From positions 1 through 64,000 of the forward strand of contig JAKQHS010000015.1 of NCBI GenBank assembly GCA_029557915.1: DNA of 64,000 nt, written 5' to 3'. A model generated the notes under the pieces. It made no database searches and was not told the origin of the DNA. It was given only the letters and a program-made list of their open reading frames with translations. Source of the stretch: Bacteroidota bacterium (lineage in GTDB: Bacteria; Bacteroidota; Bacteroidia; Chitinophagales; Saprospiraceae). The first letter of the stretch is position 1, and every line of letters starts with the position of its first letter. A program made the translations under genes and the position numbers. Shown piece after piece: positions 8,196-17,699 of this stretch.

Positions 8196-8669
8196 TCAGA
8201 CTGAAAGTACAATTTGTTCTTCGGGTATTCCTATTTTTTTCAATAAGGCCCTGGAAGCGGTATTTTCCGGATGGACCAGGCCGCGGATGACCTGCAAGTT
8301 TAATCGCTCCCGGGCATATCTTAATACGCTTTCAGCGGCTTCCAAAGTATATCCCTGCCTGTAAAATTCAGGTAAAAGGGCAAACCCGATGTCCGGAGCA
8401 TTTTTTTCATCCCTTTTCAATATACCGCAAAGGCCGATGGGGATGGCCCGATCCTTCAATTCCATCAGGTATAAACCAAAACCATGTCGGTCATAACTGC
8501 TGCGGATGGAATCCCGGATGTATTCGCCGGCTTTGGTCAGATCCGACAAACCCTTGTCCCCGATAAAACGGATAAAGTCGGGTGTATTGTACAATTTATA
8601 AATAAAAGGGGAGTCATCCTGGTTGACAAGACGCAGGACCAGCCTTTCGGTTTCCAGTCGGAAGTTCAG
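8196..8669 (-). CDS. GNAT N-acetyltransferase without a standard start codon
   Basis: The GNAT fold is clear: FGLYLMELKDRAIPIGLCGILKRDE, PDIGFALLPEFYRQGYTLEAAESVLRYA (acetyl-CoA loop, degenerate RxxGxG), and the RimJ/RimL-like VHPENTASRALLKKIG. The typical N-terminal strand (LETERLVLRLVNQDDSPFIYKL) is encoded in frame upstream, but no ATG, GTG or TTG precedes it. The frame runs back to the TGA of the esterase (8706-8708). I place the start at CTG 8667-8669, giving 157 residues; TTG 8594 would delete the first strand. A run of eight T just upstream could hide an indel. It may be a non-canonical start, a decayed gene, or a sequence error. Confidence 0.6.
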   Translation of the reverse strand: MNFRLETERLVLRLVNQDDSPFIYKLYNTPDFIRFIGDKGLSDLTKAGEYIRDSIRSSYDRHGFGLYLMELKDRAIPIGLCGILKRDEKNAPDIGFALLPEFYRQGYTLEAAESVLRYARERLNLQVIRGLVHPENTASRALLKKIGIPEEQIVLSV

Positions 8670-8705
8670 TGAAAAAAAATTTTTACAAAAACAAAACCGG
8701 TTCGC

Positions 8706-10013
8706 TCACTGGTTGGATTTCGTTAACTGGGTAAACAACCATTGATTTACTTTTTCCGTTTGTTCCGGGTAGGTCCAATGGCCGGTTTCCTGGTATAACC
8801 ACAGTTCTTTAGGCCCTGAAATAACATTGTATACCGGGTGCATGGAAGTGGGCGGACAGGTTTCATCGTTGTATCCCCAGGTATAAACCCCGGGGACGCG
8901 GATTTGGCGGGCGAAATTGACCACATCGTAATATTGTGCAGTGCGGATTTTCGCTTCCGTGTGATGACCCGGATTGTTTTTGTCAAACATATGCGGCCAG
9001 CCTCCGGCCCGGTTTTGCAAATAACCCGTCAGATCCGCCAAGGCCGGATAGTAAGCACCGAGATATTTCACCCTTGGATCAAGCCCTGCGGTCACCACCG
9101 ACAAAGCCCCACCCTGACTTCCCCCGGTCACGGCCAGGTTGCGGCCATCAAACTGGGGAAGGCTGAAAATAAAATCATTGGCGCGAACGCAGCCCAGGTA
9201 GACCCGTTTGAAATAATAGCGGTCCCGGTCATCCAGGTTGTACACCCAGTATCCGGAAAGGGGGCCGGCACCTAAATTCTGGTATACCGAAGGATCCATA
9301 TTGACGGGAATGCCGTGAATGCCGATCTCAAAAGTGATGATCCCTCTTTCCGCCATGTTAATATCCCCGTTATAGGGCCGAACCCCTGCCCCGGGCACCC
9401 TCAGCAAAGCAGGATATTTGCCTTCTTTTTTTGGTACACAGAGTATGCCATACAATCGAACGGTGCCTCCCTCCCGGTAATTCTGGAGATTCACATGATA
9501 GACATTGGTTTTTTCCGTACATCGTTCAGGCAAAAGGGTCATTCTTGCATCCAGGGGGATTTTGGCAAGGTCCGACTTGGCCTGGTTCCAGAAATCCATA
9601 AAATCACCGGGATAAGTAATTGCGGGTTGCAAATCATTGGGATTAAAACCGGCGGTGGCCAGTCCCCGGTACATTTTTCCATCGATCCAGGTGGTGACGA
9701 CACATCTCGAAAAACCCGGCCCGGTCATACTGCCCCCGTCGATGCGGGCCATCCCATTAACCAGTTTCATGGAATCTTTTTTCACCGGGGTCATTTTTTC
9801 GGGCCCGACTTCATAATGAATGGTGCAGTCAGCCACCGGCTCTTCATTGCGGCTGACACTGATGGTGTAAAAAACCTTTTCACCCGGTTTATAGGTCCAG
9901 TCTTTGTGGTCCGGGGATACCCTTACCTTGATCAGCCTTTCCGGGGGCTGGGCCAGTACCCAAGCCTGGATCAAAACCATAACTGCCCCGGCAATGATCA
10001 TTCTCCTGTACAT
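8706..10013 (-). CDS. Acetyl xylan esterase-like hydrolase (CE7/AXE1 family), exported
   Basis: 435 residues from the ATG at 10013, which gives a signal peptide (MIIAGAVMVLIQAWVLAQ). An N-terminal beta-rich region (about 20-120) precedes an alpha/beta-hydrolase domain. Nucleophile Ser lies in GGSQGG within NLAVTGGSQGGALSVV, the acid Asp in YNDETCPPTS, and His in ETGHW near the C-terminus. VPGAGVRPY supplies the oxyanion region. Family members deacetylate xylan oligomers or cephalosporin C. The N-terminal domain and export suggest action on plant or algal polysaccharide. The gene is divergent from dnaB. Confidence 0.82.
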   Translation of the reverse strand: MYRRMIIAGAVMVLIQAWVLAQPPERLIKVRVSPDHKDWTYKPGEKVFYTISVSRNEEPVADCTIHYEVGPEKMTPVKKDSMKLVNGMARIDGGSMTGPGFSRCVVTTWIDGKMYRGLATAGFNPNDLQPAITYPGDFMDFWNQAKSDLAKIPLDARMTLLPERCTEKTNVYHVNLQNYREGGTVRLYGILCVPKKEGKYPALLRVPGAGVRPYNGDINMAERGIITFEIGIHGIPVNMDPSVYQNLGAGPLSGYWVYNLDDRDRYYFKRVYLGCVRANDFIFSLPQFDGRNLAVTGGSQGGALSVVTAGLDPRVKYLGAYYPALADLTGYLQNRAGGWPHMFDKNNPGHHTEAKIRTAQYYDVVNFARQIRVPGVYTWGYNDETCPPTSMHPVYNVISGPKELWLYQETGHWTYPEQTEKVNQWLFTQLTKSNQ

Positions 10014-10171
10014 ACTGTTTAATTTGATGGTTAAGATACACAAACCGGCCAGATTCACTAAGGGATTTTGACTGGTTAGAATTTTTTATTAACATTTTTT
10101 ATTACCCTTGCTCAATAGTTATTTTATTGAAAATCAGACGGGTTTGACCGCCTCAAGCTCCTTTGGATCAC

Positions 10172-10202
10172 TTATCCACAGTCTGCCAACAACTTATCCA
10201 CA
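10172..10202 (+). promoter_or_regulatory. Two DnaA boxes in direct repeat
   Basis: TTATCCACA occurs at 10172-10180 and again at 10194-10202, the same strand and 22 bp apart (about two helical turns). Both match the strong E. coli-type DnaA box TTATNCACA exactly. They lie 54-84 bp upstream of the dnaB -7 element. At 10281-10310, 28 of 30 bases are A/T. This could be DnaA control of dnaB or part of a replication origin. Confidence 0.6.
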
Positions 10203-10255
10203 TTGGCCTGGTGAAGAGGACCGGTTCGCTGTTTTTCAATTGGAAGGCGCTGTCT

Positions 10256-10263
10256 TACATTTG
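10256..10263 (+). promoter_or_regulatory. -7 element of dnaB promoter
   Basis: TACATTTG is an exact consensus match. A T-run (10232-10236) lies about 20 bp upstream in the -33 position. The predicted leader is roughly 60 nt and very AT-rich. Confidence 0.55.
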
Positions 10264-10327
10264 AACAGCGGCAAGACATTAAAATTGATTTATATATTTT
10301 AATTAAGATTATGTTTGCCGGTGAAGA

Positions 10328-11860
10328 ATGGAAAACCCAAATCCGATAGTTGATATTCACGCCTCCTCCGCCCGGAAAACCACCCGTAAACTGGAGGACG
10401 ATTCAAGCATCATGACCTATGGCAAAATCCAGCCACAGGCCGTGCCGCTGGAAGAAGCCATTTTGGGGGCCATCATGATCGACAAGGACGCCCTGCCTGT
10501 AGTCATCAATATCCTGAAACCGGAGAGTTTTTATAAACCGCAAAACCAGATCGTCTACAAATCCATGCTGGCTTTGTTTGAAAAAACACAGCCTATCGAC
10601 CTGCTTACCGTGCATGAGGCACTTAAAAAAGAAGGCGAACTCGAATCGGCAGGCGGTGTCCATTACCTGGTAGACCTGTCCAATAAGGTGGGCTCGGCCG
10701 CCAATATCGAATATCATGCCCGCATCGTGGCTCAAAAACATATTCAGCGCGAACTGATCCGCATTGCCACGGGGACGATCAGCGGAGCATTCGACGAAAC
10801 CATAGATGTATTTGATCTTCTGGATGAAACCGAAAGGAATCTTTACGACGTCACCCAGGGCAACCTCAACCGCGGTTATGAATCCCTGGGGGCCCTGGCC
10901 GCCCGGGCACAAAAATCCCTGGAAGAAATATCCAAACGCGAAGAAGGCCTTACCGGGGTGCCCTCGGGCTTTACGGCCCTGGACCGGGTGACTTCCGGCT
11001 GGCAAAACTCCGATCTCATCATTGTAGCCGCCAGGCCAGGTATGGGGAAAACCAGTTTTACCCTTGCCCTGGCACGAAATGCCTCTTTTGACCACAAAAT
11101 GCCGATCGCCATATTTTCCCTGGAGATGGCCAGCCAGCAACTGGTGACCAGGTTGATCTCCCTGGAAGCCGAGATCGAAGGGACCAAGATGCGAAACGGC
11201 AAACTGACCGACGACGAATGGGCAAAATTGCACCGGGTCATTGAAAACATGGCCGAAGTGCCCATTTATATTGACGACACGCCCGGGATCAATATTTTCG
11301 AGTTGCGCGCCAAATGCAGGCGGCTCAAGATGCACCACGACATTAAGATGGTGATCATCGATTATCTCCAGCTCATGAGCGGACGCTCGGACAATAAATC
11401 GGGGACGCGTGAGCAGGAAATTTCCTCCATTTCCAGGGCGCTTAAAGGGCTGGCAAAAGAACTGAATATCCCGGTCATCGCCATTTCCCAGCTCAGCCGG
11501 GCGGTGGAAACCCGGGGCGGCGCCAAAAGGCCCATGCTCTCCGACTTGCGGGAATCGGGCGCCATCGAGCAGGATGCCGATATCGTCACCTTCATATACC
11601 GTCCCGATTATTATGAAATGGAAGGCATGGAGGACAACCTGCCCAAAGGCGTAGTGGAGATCATTATTGCCAAACACCGGAACGGGCCCCTGGAAACGGT
11701 CCAGCTCAGGTTTATTGACCGTTTTGCCAAATTCACGGAACTGGATGCCTTTGATTTTACCAGGCTTAAAGGGGAAATGCCCATACCCGGCCAAACCCCC
11801 TTCAGCACGTCGATTACCCGGCCCAGCAGGATGAATGAAGACGATGAGGTCCCATTTTGA
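10328..11860 (+). CDS. dnaB: Replicative DNA helicase DnaB
   Basis: 510 residues. The N-terminal DnaB domain is about residues 35-140 (PQAVPLEEAILGAIMIDKDALPVV...), then a linker helix, then the RecA-like motor with Walker A ARPGMGKTS near 235-243. Further motifs are FSLEMASQQLVTRLISLEA, Walker B MVIIDYLQLMSG, ISQLSRAVETRGGAKRPMLSDLRESGAIEQDAD and the C-terminal RNGPLETVQLRFI. A poorly conserved 30-residue extension precedes the canonical start; MTYGKIQPQ at residue 29 is an alternative start. It unwinds the fork as a hexamer. No intein is present. Confidence 0.97.
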   Translation: MENPNPIVDIHASSARKTTRKLEDDSSIMTYGKIQPQAVPLEEAILGAIMIDKDALPVVINILKPESFYKPQNQIVYKSMLALFEKTQPIDLLTVHEALKKEGELESAGGVHYLVDLSNKVGSAANIEYHARIVAQKHIQRELIRIATGTISGAFDETIDVFDLLDETERNLYDVTQGNLNRGYESLGALAARAQKSLEEISKREEGLTGVPSGFTALDRVTSGWQNSDLIIVAARPGMGKTSFTLALARNASFDHKMPIAIFSLEMASQQLVTRLISLEAEIEGTKMRNGKLTDDEWAKLHRVIENMAEVPIYIDDTPGINIFELRAKCRRLKMHHDIKMVIIDYLQLMSGRSDNKSGTREQEISSISRALKGLAKELNIPVIAISQLSRAVETRGGAKRPMLSDLRESGAIEQDADIVTFIYRPDYYEMEGMEDNLPKGVVEIIIAKHRNGPLETVQLRFIDRFAKFTELDAFDFTRLKGEMPIPGQTPFSTSITRPSRMNEDDEVPF

Positions 11861-11969
11861 CCTTCCGGCGGCCAGTCTTCCGTTGATAGAAATTCACCTG
11901 TTTGGGTGATCGGGATTCCGCTTTATCCCCCCATCTTTATTGCCGCTTCAACCTTTTTGAGCCGTTAAA

Positions 11970-13973
11970 ATGAAATCGATCCTTTTCTTATTTTTTGCCT
12001 CCTTGTGCTTCAACCGGAGCCCGGCACAAAAGGACTTGATTTCGGCAGCGTATTGGAAGGAGCATAAAAAAGTGTTGATCTCTTTGGATGTCGCCCAGGA
12101 CCAGGAAAAAGACAGCGTCCTGTCCATCTTAAACAATACCCTGAATCATCTGCCCGCCCAGGCGGAGCCCCTGCACCGGGCCGATCTGAACCATGCCCTC
12201 GGAGCTTTATACCTGGATAAAAAGGAATTTGCCCCTGCCTTGCGCCATCTTAACGCAGCCCGTTCCTTCTTCAACCAGGTGACGCCGGATTCCATCGATT
12301 CAAGAATAATCTCCGACCTGGCGAAAGCTTTTTTTCACCGCGGCAACTATTATGTGGCGGGCCAGAATTTTATGGATGCTTTGCGCACGAACCCTAAACC
12401 TGGTCCCGCCCTGGAAAATGAGATCCGGGATTACCTGGCCAGAATTTACAACCTGAACGCCAGCATTAATCTGGATCCTTCCTTTTTTATACAATCCATG
12501 GAGCTGAAGAAAAAACTGGGCGATTCCCTGGGTATGCTGAGGGTGGCCCAGCGGCTGTCCAGTACTTTCTACAGTGAAAAACAATACGCCCGGAGCCATG
12601 CTTTTGCAGGACAGGCCATGGATCTGGCGAGCCGGCTGGGACTTCCCGAAGACCGGATCTTTTCGGCCATTGAAAAGGCCAACTGTGCGATCCGCTTGTC
12701 CGGGTTCCCGGAAGCAATGGCCCTCCTCGAAAAAATTCAAATACAAATCCCCTCCTCTGACCTCAACTTGCTCAGCCGCTTTGAAACCACCCTGGGAAAT
12801 TATTACCTGGTCCAGGGTTTGGATTCGATGGCGGAGATACATTATAAAAAAGCCTTGCCGGTCAGGAATTCTCCCCTCCTGGAGCAGAATATAAACCTGA
12901 ACAAAGCCGAATCCTATGAACAGGCCGGAAGAATAAAAGAGGCCCTGGAACATTACCGCTTGTATACCCGGCAACTTTTGGTGGGCAGTGCCCTCAATGT
13001 GCAATCGGCCATCACCCGGATCGAAGAAAATTCCGCACGCCTTAAATTCAAAGACGAAATCCGTTATCTCAATGCGGAAAACCGGTTGATGGACTCTTTG
13101 CTGAATAAAGAAAAACTTTTGGCAGACGCCCTGTTTTCCAGAAACCAGATCCAATCGCAGCAACTGGAAGACCAGACCAGACTGAGCGCCTCCCTGCAGC
13201 GGGAAATGGTGCTGCAGGAACAAAAAATCGCCGATGAAAAAAAAATGAGGTTCCTGTTTTTCGCCGCCAGCCTGATCTTTTTATTGTTCGGCTGCCTTTT
13301 ATACTTCATGTTCATTCAGCAGAGGAACAAAAACAGGATTATCGAAAAACAGGCTGACGAAATGGAGGTCCTGATGAAAGAAATCCATCACCGGGTCAAG
13401 AACAACCTGCAGATCATATCCAGCCTGCTGGACCTTCAATCCCTCTCCATCCGCGACCAGTCGGCCTATACGGCCATCCGGGAAGGTAAAAACCGGGTGC
13501 AAAGCATGGCCCTGATCCATCAGAACCTTTACCGCGACGGCAATATCCGGAGCATTAATGTAAAGGATTATATCCAACACCTGGCTTCAAGCCTTTTTGA
13601 TTCCTATCACATCGAAAAAAATAAAATCAATCTGGATACGGATATCCATCCCCTTCTCCTCGATGTGGATACTGTGGTGCCCATCGGACTTATTGTGAAT
13701 GAGCTGATCACCAATTCCCTTAAATACGCGTTCAATCCGTTGGAAAACGGGGATCTCTCCATTACCCTCAAGCCCGATGGCAACGGGTCCCTGTATTTCC
13801 GGGTTAAGGACAGCGGTGTTGGTTTTCCGCCCGGATGGAGTCCCGATGCCGGAAATTCTTTTGGGTTCCAGTTGATCCGGGCTTTTGCCAAGAAACTGAA
13901 GGCGAAGGTGGAAACCTATAACGAACAGGGAGCCGTGGTCGCCCTCCACATCACCAAATATAAACTTGTCTAA
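11970..13973 (+). CDS. TPR-containing sensor histidine kinase (HisKA_2 type)
   Basis: 667 residues: signal peptide (MKSILFLFFASLCFNRSPAQ), a periplasmic TPR region (about 60-360), a coiled linker, one membrane segment at about 428-450 (FLFFAASLIFLLFGCLLYFMF), then a cytoplasmic kinase. The phosphoacceptor is His in EIHHRVKNNLQIISSLLDLQS (about 470). The ATPase has NELITNSLKYAF (about 576), DSGVGFPPG and GNSFGFQLIRAF. It is paired with the response regulator 11 bp downstream. The signal is unknown; TPRs suggest protein or peptide contact. Confidence 0.93.
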   Translation: MKSILFLFFASLCFNRSPAQKDLISAAYWKEHKKVLISLDVAQDQEKDSVLSILNNTLNHLPAQAEPLHRADLNHALGALYLDKKEFAPALRHLNAARSFFNQVTPDSIDSRIISDLAKAFFHRGNYYVAGQNFMDALRTNPKPGPALENEIRDYLARIYNLNASINLDPSFFIQSMELKKKLGDSLGMLRVAQRLSSTFYSEKQYARSHAFAGQAMDLASRLGLPEDRIFSAIEKANCAIRLSGFPEAMALLEKIQIQIPSSDLNLLSRFETTLGNYYLVQGLDSMAEIHYKKALPVRNSPLLEQNINLNKAESYEQAGRIKEALEHYRLYTRQLLVGSALNVQSAITRIEENSARLKFKDEIRYLNAENRLMDSLLNKEKLLADALFSRNQIQSQQLEDQTRLSASLQREMVLQEQKIADEKKMRFLFFAASLIFLLFGCLLYFMFIQQRNKNRIIEKQADEMEVLMKEIHHRVKNNLQIISSLLDLQSLSIRDQSAYTAIREGKNRVQSMALIHQNLYRDGNIRSINVKDYIQHLASSLFDSYHIEKNKINLDTDIHPLLLDVDTVVPIGLIVNELITNSLKYAFNPLENGDLSITLKPDGNGSLYFRVKDSGVGFPPGWSPDAGNSFGFQLIRAFAKKLKAKVETYNEQGAVVALHITKYKLV

Positions 13974-13984
13974 TCCGGTAGGTC

Positions 13985-14623
13985 ATGACCCATGCCTTGA
14001 GCAGCGAATGCAAAATCCTGATCGTGGAGGATGAACCCCTGATCGCCGAACACATCGCCACCTATCTCAACAATGCCGACTTCATGGTATCCGGCATCGC
14101 CTATGATGTGGATGAGGCCCGTCAACTGCTCCGGACCTCTTCTCCGGATGCGGTGATCCTGGATATCAACCTGGACGGGGAGACCGACGGCATCCAGCTT
14201 GCAGAGTTTATCAATAAAAATTACCAACTGCCCTTTTTATTTCTGACTTCCTATGCCGACCGGGATACCCTGGAAAGGGCAAAAAAAGTGGAACCCTGGG
14301 GGTATATCGTCAAACCTTTTAATGAAAAAACCCTGCAGGCCACCCTGGAAATCGCGATCTCTAATTTTGCCCAGCGGGCCAACCAGCTGGCGCCGGGTAT
14401 TCAATTGGAAAAATTAAACAGGCATCTGTCCACGCCGATCACGCCCCGTGAATTTGAAGTCCTCCAATTGATTTATGAAGGACAGACCAACCGGCAAATC
14501 GCCGGGACCCTGTTTGTGAGCACCAATACCGTAAAAAGACATATCAACAATGCCTATTTGGCCCTCGAAGCCACCTCCAGGAGCACAGCCATTGCCCGCT
14601 TGAGAGAACTCATGCTCAAATAA
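13985..14623 (+). CDS. LuxR-type response regulator
   Basis: 212 residues. The receiver domain (about 8-125) has ILIVEDEP acidic residues, phosphoacceptor Asp near 60 in VILDINLDGETDG, Thr/Ser in FLTSYAD, and Lys in IVKPFNEKTL. A linker follows, then a GerE-type helix-turn-helix (about 150-210: ITPREFEVLQLIYEGQTNRQIAGTLFVSTNTVKRHINNAYLAL). It should bind DNA after phosphorylation by the kinase encoded immediately upstream in the same transcript. Target genes are unknown. Confidence 0.95.
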   Translation: MTHALSSECKILIVEDEPLIAEHIATYLNNADFMVSGIAYDVDEARQLLRTSSPDAVILDINLDGETDGIQLAEFINKNYQLPFLFLTSYADRDTLERAKKVEPWGYIVKPFNEKTLQATLEIAISNFAQRANQLAPGIQLEKLNRHLSTPITPREFEVLQLIYEGQTNRQIAGTLFVSTNTVKRHINNAYLALEATSRSTAIARLRELMLK

Positions 14624-14680
14624 ACCCGGTGCCTCTCTTGTCAGGTATTCCCACCGGTGTACATTCCCGCATTTCCCATT

Positions 14681-14688
14681 TACCTTTG
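14681..14688 (+). promoter_or_regulatory. -7 element 4 bp before a GTG start
   Basis: TACCTTTG, an exact consensus match, ends only 4 bp before the GTG at 14693. If used, the transcript would begin at or next to the start codon. Confidence 0.45.
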
Positions 14689-14692
14689 CAAA

Positions 14693-15331
14693 GTGTCATC
14701 CATAAAAAACATCCTTTTTGACCTCGGGAATGTGATCATCGATATCGATATCCCCCGGACCCGGCAGGAATTGGTCAAACTGTTGCGGCGTCCGGACCTG
14801 GAAGGCCAGGTCATGGAAACATTAAAACCGGTATTGCTGGATTATGAAAAAGGGCTTTTGTCGGATGAACTGTTTATCAACGCCCTCCTTCGCCACGCCA
14901 GGCCTCAGGTCTATGCCCAACAGGTGATCCGGGCCTGGAATGCCATGCTCATCGATATCCCCGCCGAACGCCTGGATTTTTTGAAACAACTGCGGGACCA
15001 GCAGTACAGGCTTTTTGTCCTGAGCAATACCAACGGCCTGCACCTTTCCTGGGTAAACGCTTTTATGGAGAAAAATTACCAGGCGCCATCGCTGGAGCCC
15101 TGGTTTGACCGTCTTTATTATTCCCACCTGGTCAAAGCCAGAAAACCGGAAACAGCTTCTTTTGAATATGTGCTGCGGGATGCCGGGATCCGGCCTGAAG
15201 AGACGCTTTACATCGAAGATACCTATGAAAATATCGAATCCGCCCAAACCCTGGGCATCCGCACCCTTTACCTTACCGGCGGCCATGACGTGATCACGGC
15301 ACTCAAACAATATTTGTCCATCAAACCCTGA
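14693..15331 (+). CDS. HAD-superfamily hydrolase, YihX-like
   Basis: 212 residues from GTG 14693; an earlier GTG at 14657 adds residues unlike the family. The nucleophile motif FDLGNVIIDID puts Asp at residue 10, with motif II LSNTN, motif III Lys in ARKPETASFEYVL, and motif IV IEDTYENIESA. The helical cap sits between motifs I and II, as in HAD-IA phosphatases such as the alpha-glucose-1-phosphatase group. The exact substrate is unknown. It is followed by recX after 9 bp, so the two are probably cotranscribed. Confidence 0.87.
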   Translation: MSSIKNILFDLGNVIIDIDIPRTRQELVKLLRRPDLEGQVMETLKPVLLDYEKGLLSDELFINALLRHARPQVYAQQVIRAWNAMLIDIPAERLDFLKQLRDQQYRLFVLSNTNGLHLSWVNAFMEKNYQAPSLEPWFDRLYYSHLVKARKPETASFEYVLRDAGIRPEETLYIEDTYENIESAQTLGIRTLYLTGGHDVITALKQYLSIKP

Positions 15332-15340
15332 ACGATCCGG

Positions 15341-15805
15341 ATGAAACCCGTTCTGACCAACCGGGAAGGCCTTGAGCTTTTGAGGCAATATTGCAATTAC
15401 CAGGAAAGATGCCACCAGGAGGTCCGTTCAAAGGGACTCAAACTGGGTTTCCGGGGAGACGACCTGGAGGAACTGATCTCGGCCATGATCACCGAAGGCC
15501 TGCTCGATGAAGAGCGGTACGCCCGCTCCCTGGCCAGGGGCAAATTCCGCAACAATCAATGGGGCAGGGTCAAGATCATTCAGGCCCTTAAAATGCACAA
15601 TATCCCTGAATACTGCATCCGGAAAGCCCTTACCGAGATTGATGAATCGGAATACCGGCAGACCCTGCTGAAACTGGCGGAGCTGAAAAACGAATCCCTG
15701 CCCGGCGGCCTTTCGGATTATGAAAAAAAACAAAAGGTCATTTCCTATCTGATGCAAAAAGGATATGAATTTGAAGCGATTGAATCGGCGCTCGGGCAGG
15801 AATAA
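15341..15805 (+). CDS. recX: Regulatory protein RecX
   Basis: 154 residues made of three-helix RecX repeats: the first with ALELLRQYCNYQERCHQEVRSKG-like content, the central signature LISAMITEGLLDEERYARSLARGKFRNNQWGRVKIIQALKMHNI, and a last repeat ending MQKGYEFEAIESAL. RecX modulates RecA filaments and ATPase. Here it is about 10 kb from recA, in a pair with a HAD phosphatase gene rather than in a recA operon. Confidence 0.9.
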   Translation: MKPVLTNREGLELLRQYCNYQERCHQEVRSKGLKLGFRGDDLEELISAMITEGLLDEERYARSLARGKFRNNQWGRVKIIQALKMHNIPEYCIRKALTEIDESEYRQTLLKLAELKNESLPGGLSDYEKKQKVISYLMQKGYEFEAIESALGQE

Positions 15806-15871
15806 ATATTCAATCTTTACGGCGGGGGTGATCATAGACGAGGGCTCTATTCCCAAAGGTCCGGACCGGGT

Positions 15872-17548
15872 TCAGTACACCATCAGTTTTTGTACCTTTC
15901 TTCCATTTTCCGTCTTTACAACCAATATATAAACCCCTGCATTCAGGCTTTCCGCGCCAATGGACTTTACTCCTCCGGGTACCTCTATTATCAGATTGCC
16001 ATGAACAGCAAAGAGGGAAAGGACCTCATTTTCGGAAACCGATCCGGGATGGATCAGGATCTCACGGGTCGAAGCCCGGTAGAAGGCCAGTGAATTTTCG
16101 TTATCCGGCACCCGGACCCGGACGATGTCTGAATAGTCCGCCGACTGATCCGTGCCCGTCAGTTTTAAACGGTAATAGGATTCACCACTTTCTATTTGTT
16201 CATCGTAATAGATATAATCGTTGGGAGCGCTTTCCTCCTTTTTGGGGATCACCTGGGCAATGGATAAAAACCGGAGACCCTCCTTGCTTTTTTCAACAGT
16301 GTAGTGCGCAAGATCCGTTTCCGTATGATTGGACCATCGGAGCTCCACCCTGGGATGGATCCAATGAGCCTGGAACCGGCTCAGTTTAAAGGGCAGAGCC
16401 GTTTCCGTGGATTCGATCAATCCGAGGACCCCATTGCTCTGGCCGGCCAGGATTTCTCCGTTTTCCATTTCCCCGAAGGTGGTGACCCCACCCGGCGTCA
16501 GGCGGCTGATGGTCTTGGATTCGACCGGAGACCCGGGGTTGTATTTGATCATCCATCCATGCCTCGAGACGTAATCCCCACAGATATAATAGCCCCTCAT
16601 GGGGGTGTTGGCGGGTTTTGTCCCGCGGTAAACAAAACCTCCGGTAATTGAATTTCCCGTACCGGCTGTATTGCTGCAGGGGTTGCAGTGTCCGTAATCA
16701 AATATCGGTTGGGTGAAGTTACCGGTACAGCCTGCATAGGAAAGGAATCCTTCCCGGCAATTCCATCCATAATTCCTCCCTCCGGCAAAACCGCCCGATT
16801 CGAAATTGATTTCTTCACGTGCACCCTGTCCCACATCGGCAATCCAGAAATCCTGGGTCTGGCGGTCAAAACTGATCCGCCAGGGGTTGCGCAGGCCCAG
16901 GGCCCAGATCTCATCGCGGATCCCTGGATCGGATACGAAAGGATTGGAAGGCGGCACCAGCTAAGCTTGATCGGTATCGATATCAAGCCTCAGGATTTTA
17001 CCAAGCAGGATATTGCCGTTTTGCCCCGACCCCTGCGGATCACCCCCGCCCCCGCCATCCCCGGTAGCAATATAGAGGTATCCGTCAGGCCCAAAGGCCA
17101 GGTCGCCCCCCTTATGATTGGCATTGGCAGCCTCGGTGATGGTTAGAATGATTTTGCGTGTGCCGATACTCACGGTAGTATTGGCCGAGGGTGTGCTTGC
17201 CGTAAATCGGGCAATGACCGTATGATTGGTATTGGCGGGGTTATAGTTGACAAAGAAGTGGCCGTTGTTCTCAAAATCCGGATGAAAAGCCAGGCCAAGC
17301 AAACCCTTTTCGCTGTCGGTGGCCAGTTGTCCGGATAGATCCAATAAGGTACCCAGGGTATTGAATGCCTGGTCCAGAATGGTGATGGTGCCGGTTTTAT
17401 GGGTGATGAACACCCGGTTGGAACCATCCCCCGCATGGCCGATATCGGTGAGGGTGCCCGATAAGGTTTTGACCTGGGTAAACCTGATTTGGGCAGGCAG
17501 GACATACCAGGAAAAAGAAAAGAAGAAATAAAGGAAGTATCGTTTCAT
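15872..17548 (-). pseudogene. PQQ sugar dehydrogenase with T9SS domain, interrupted by an in-frame TAG
   Basis: Two parts share one reading frame: 17548-16964 (signal peptide MKRYFLYFFFSFSWYVLPAQ, then propeller blades with DIGHAGDGSNRVFI, GLLGLAFHPDF, HKGGDLAFGPDGYLYIATGDGG and GKILRLDID) and 16960-15872 (PPSNPFV, EIWALGLRNPWRISFD, WIADVGQG, GRNYGWNCREG, ITGGFVYRG, then an FN3-like region and a T9SS sorting domain ending RKVQKLMVY). TAG at 16961-16963 separates them, where relatives usually have Tyr before x-I/V-PPSNPF. Otherwise the gene looks intact. It is a recent nonsense mutation, a suppressed codon, or a sequencing error. Intact relatives oxidise aldoses in the periplasm or outside. 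Confidence 0.85.
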
Positions 17549-17699
17549 GCAATTACCCATACGATCAGGGGGTTCATATTGACCGGTTTCTTAATAACGC
17601 AGGAGATGGGTCAAAATTGCCGGAAGCTTCCCGACAAATTTTATCCAAGGCAGGATGGCATTCCACCAAAGAAATAAAGAGGTAGTGGCCCCTGGTTCT

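Noticed and set aside
10403-11794. Long minus-strand frame opposite dnaB
   Set aside because: Antisense shadow of a strong gene; composition follows dnaB codons.
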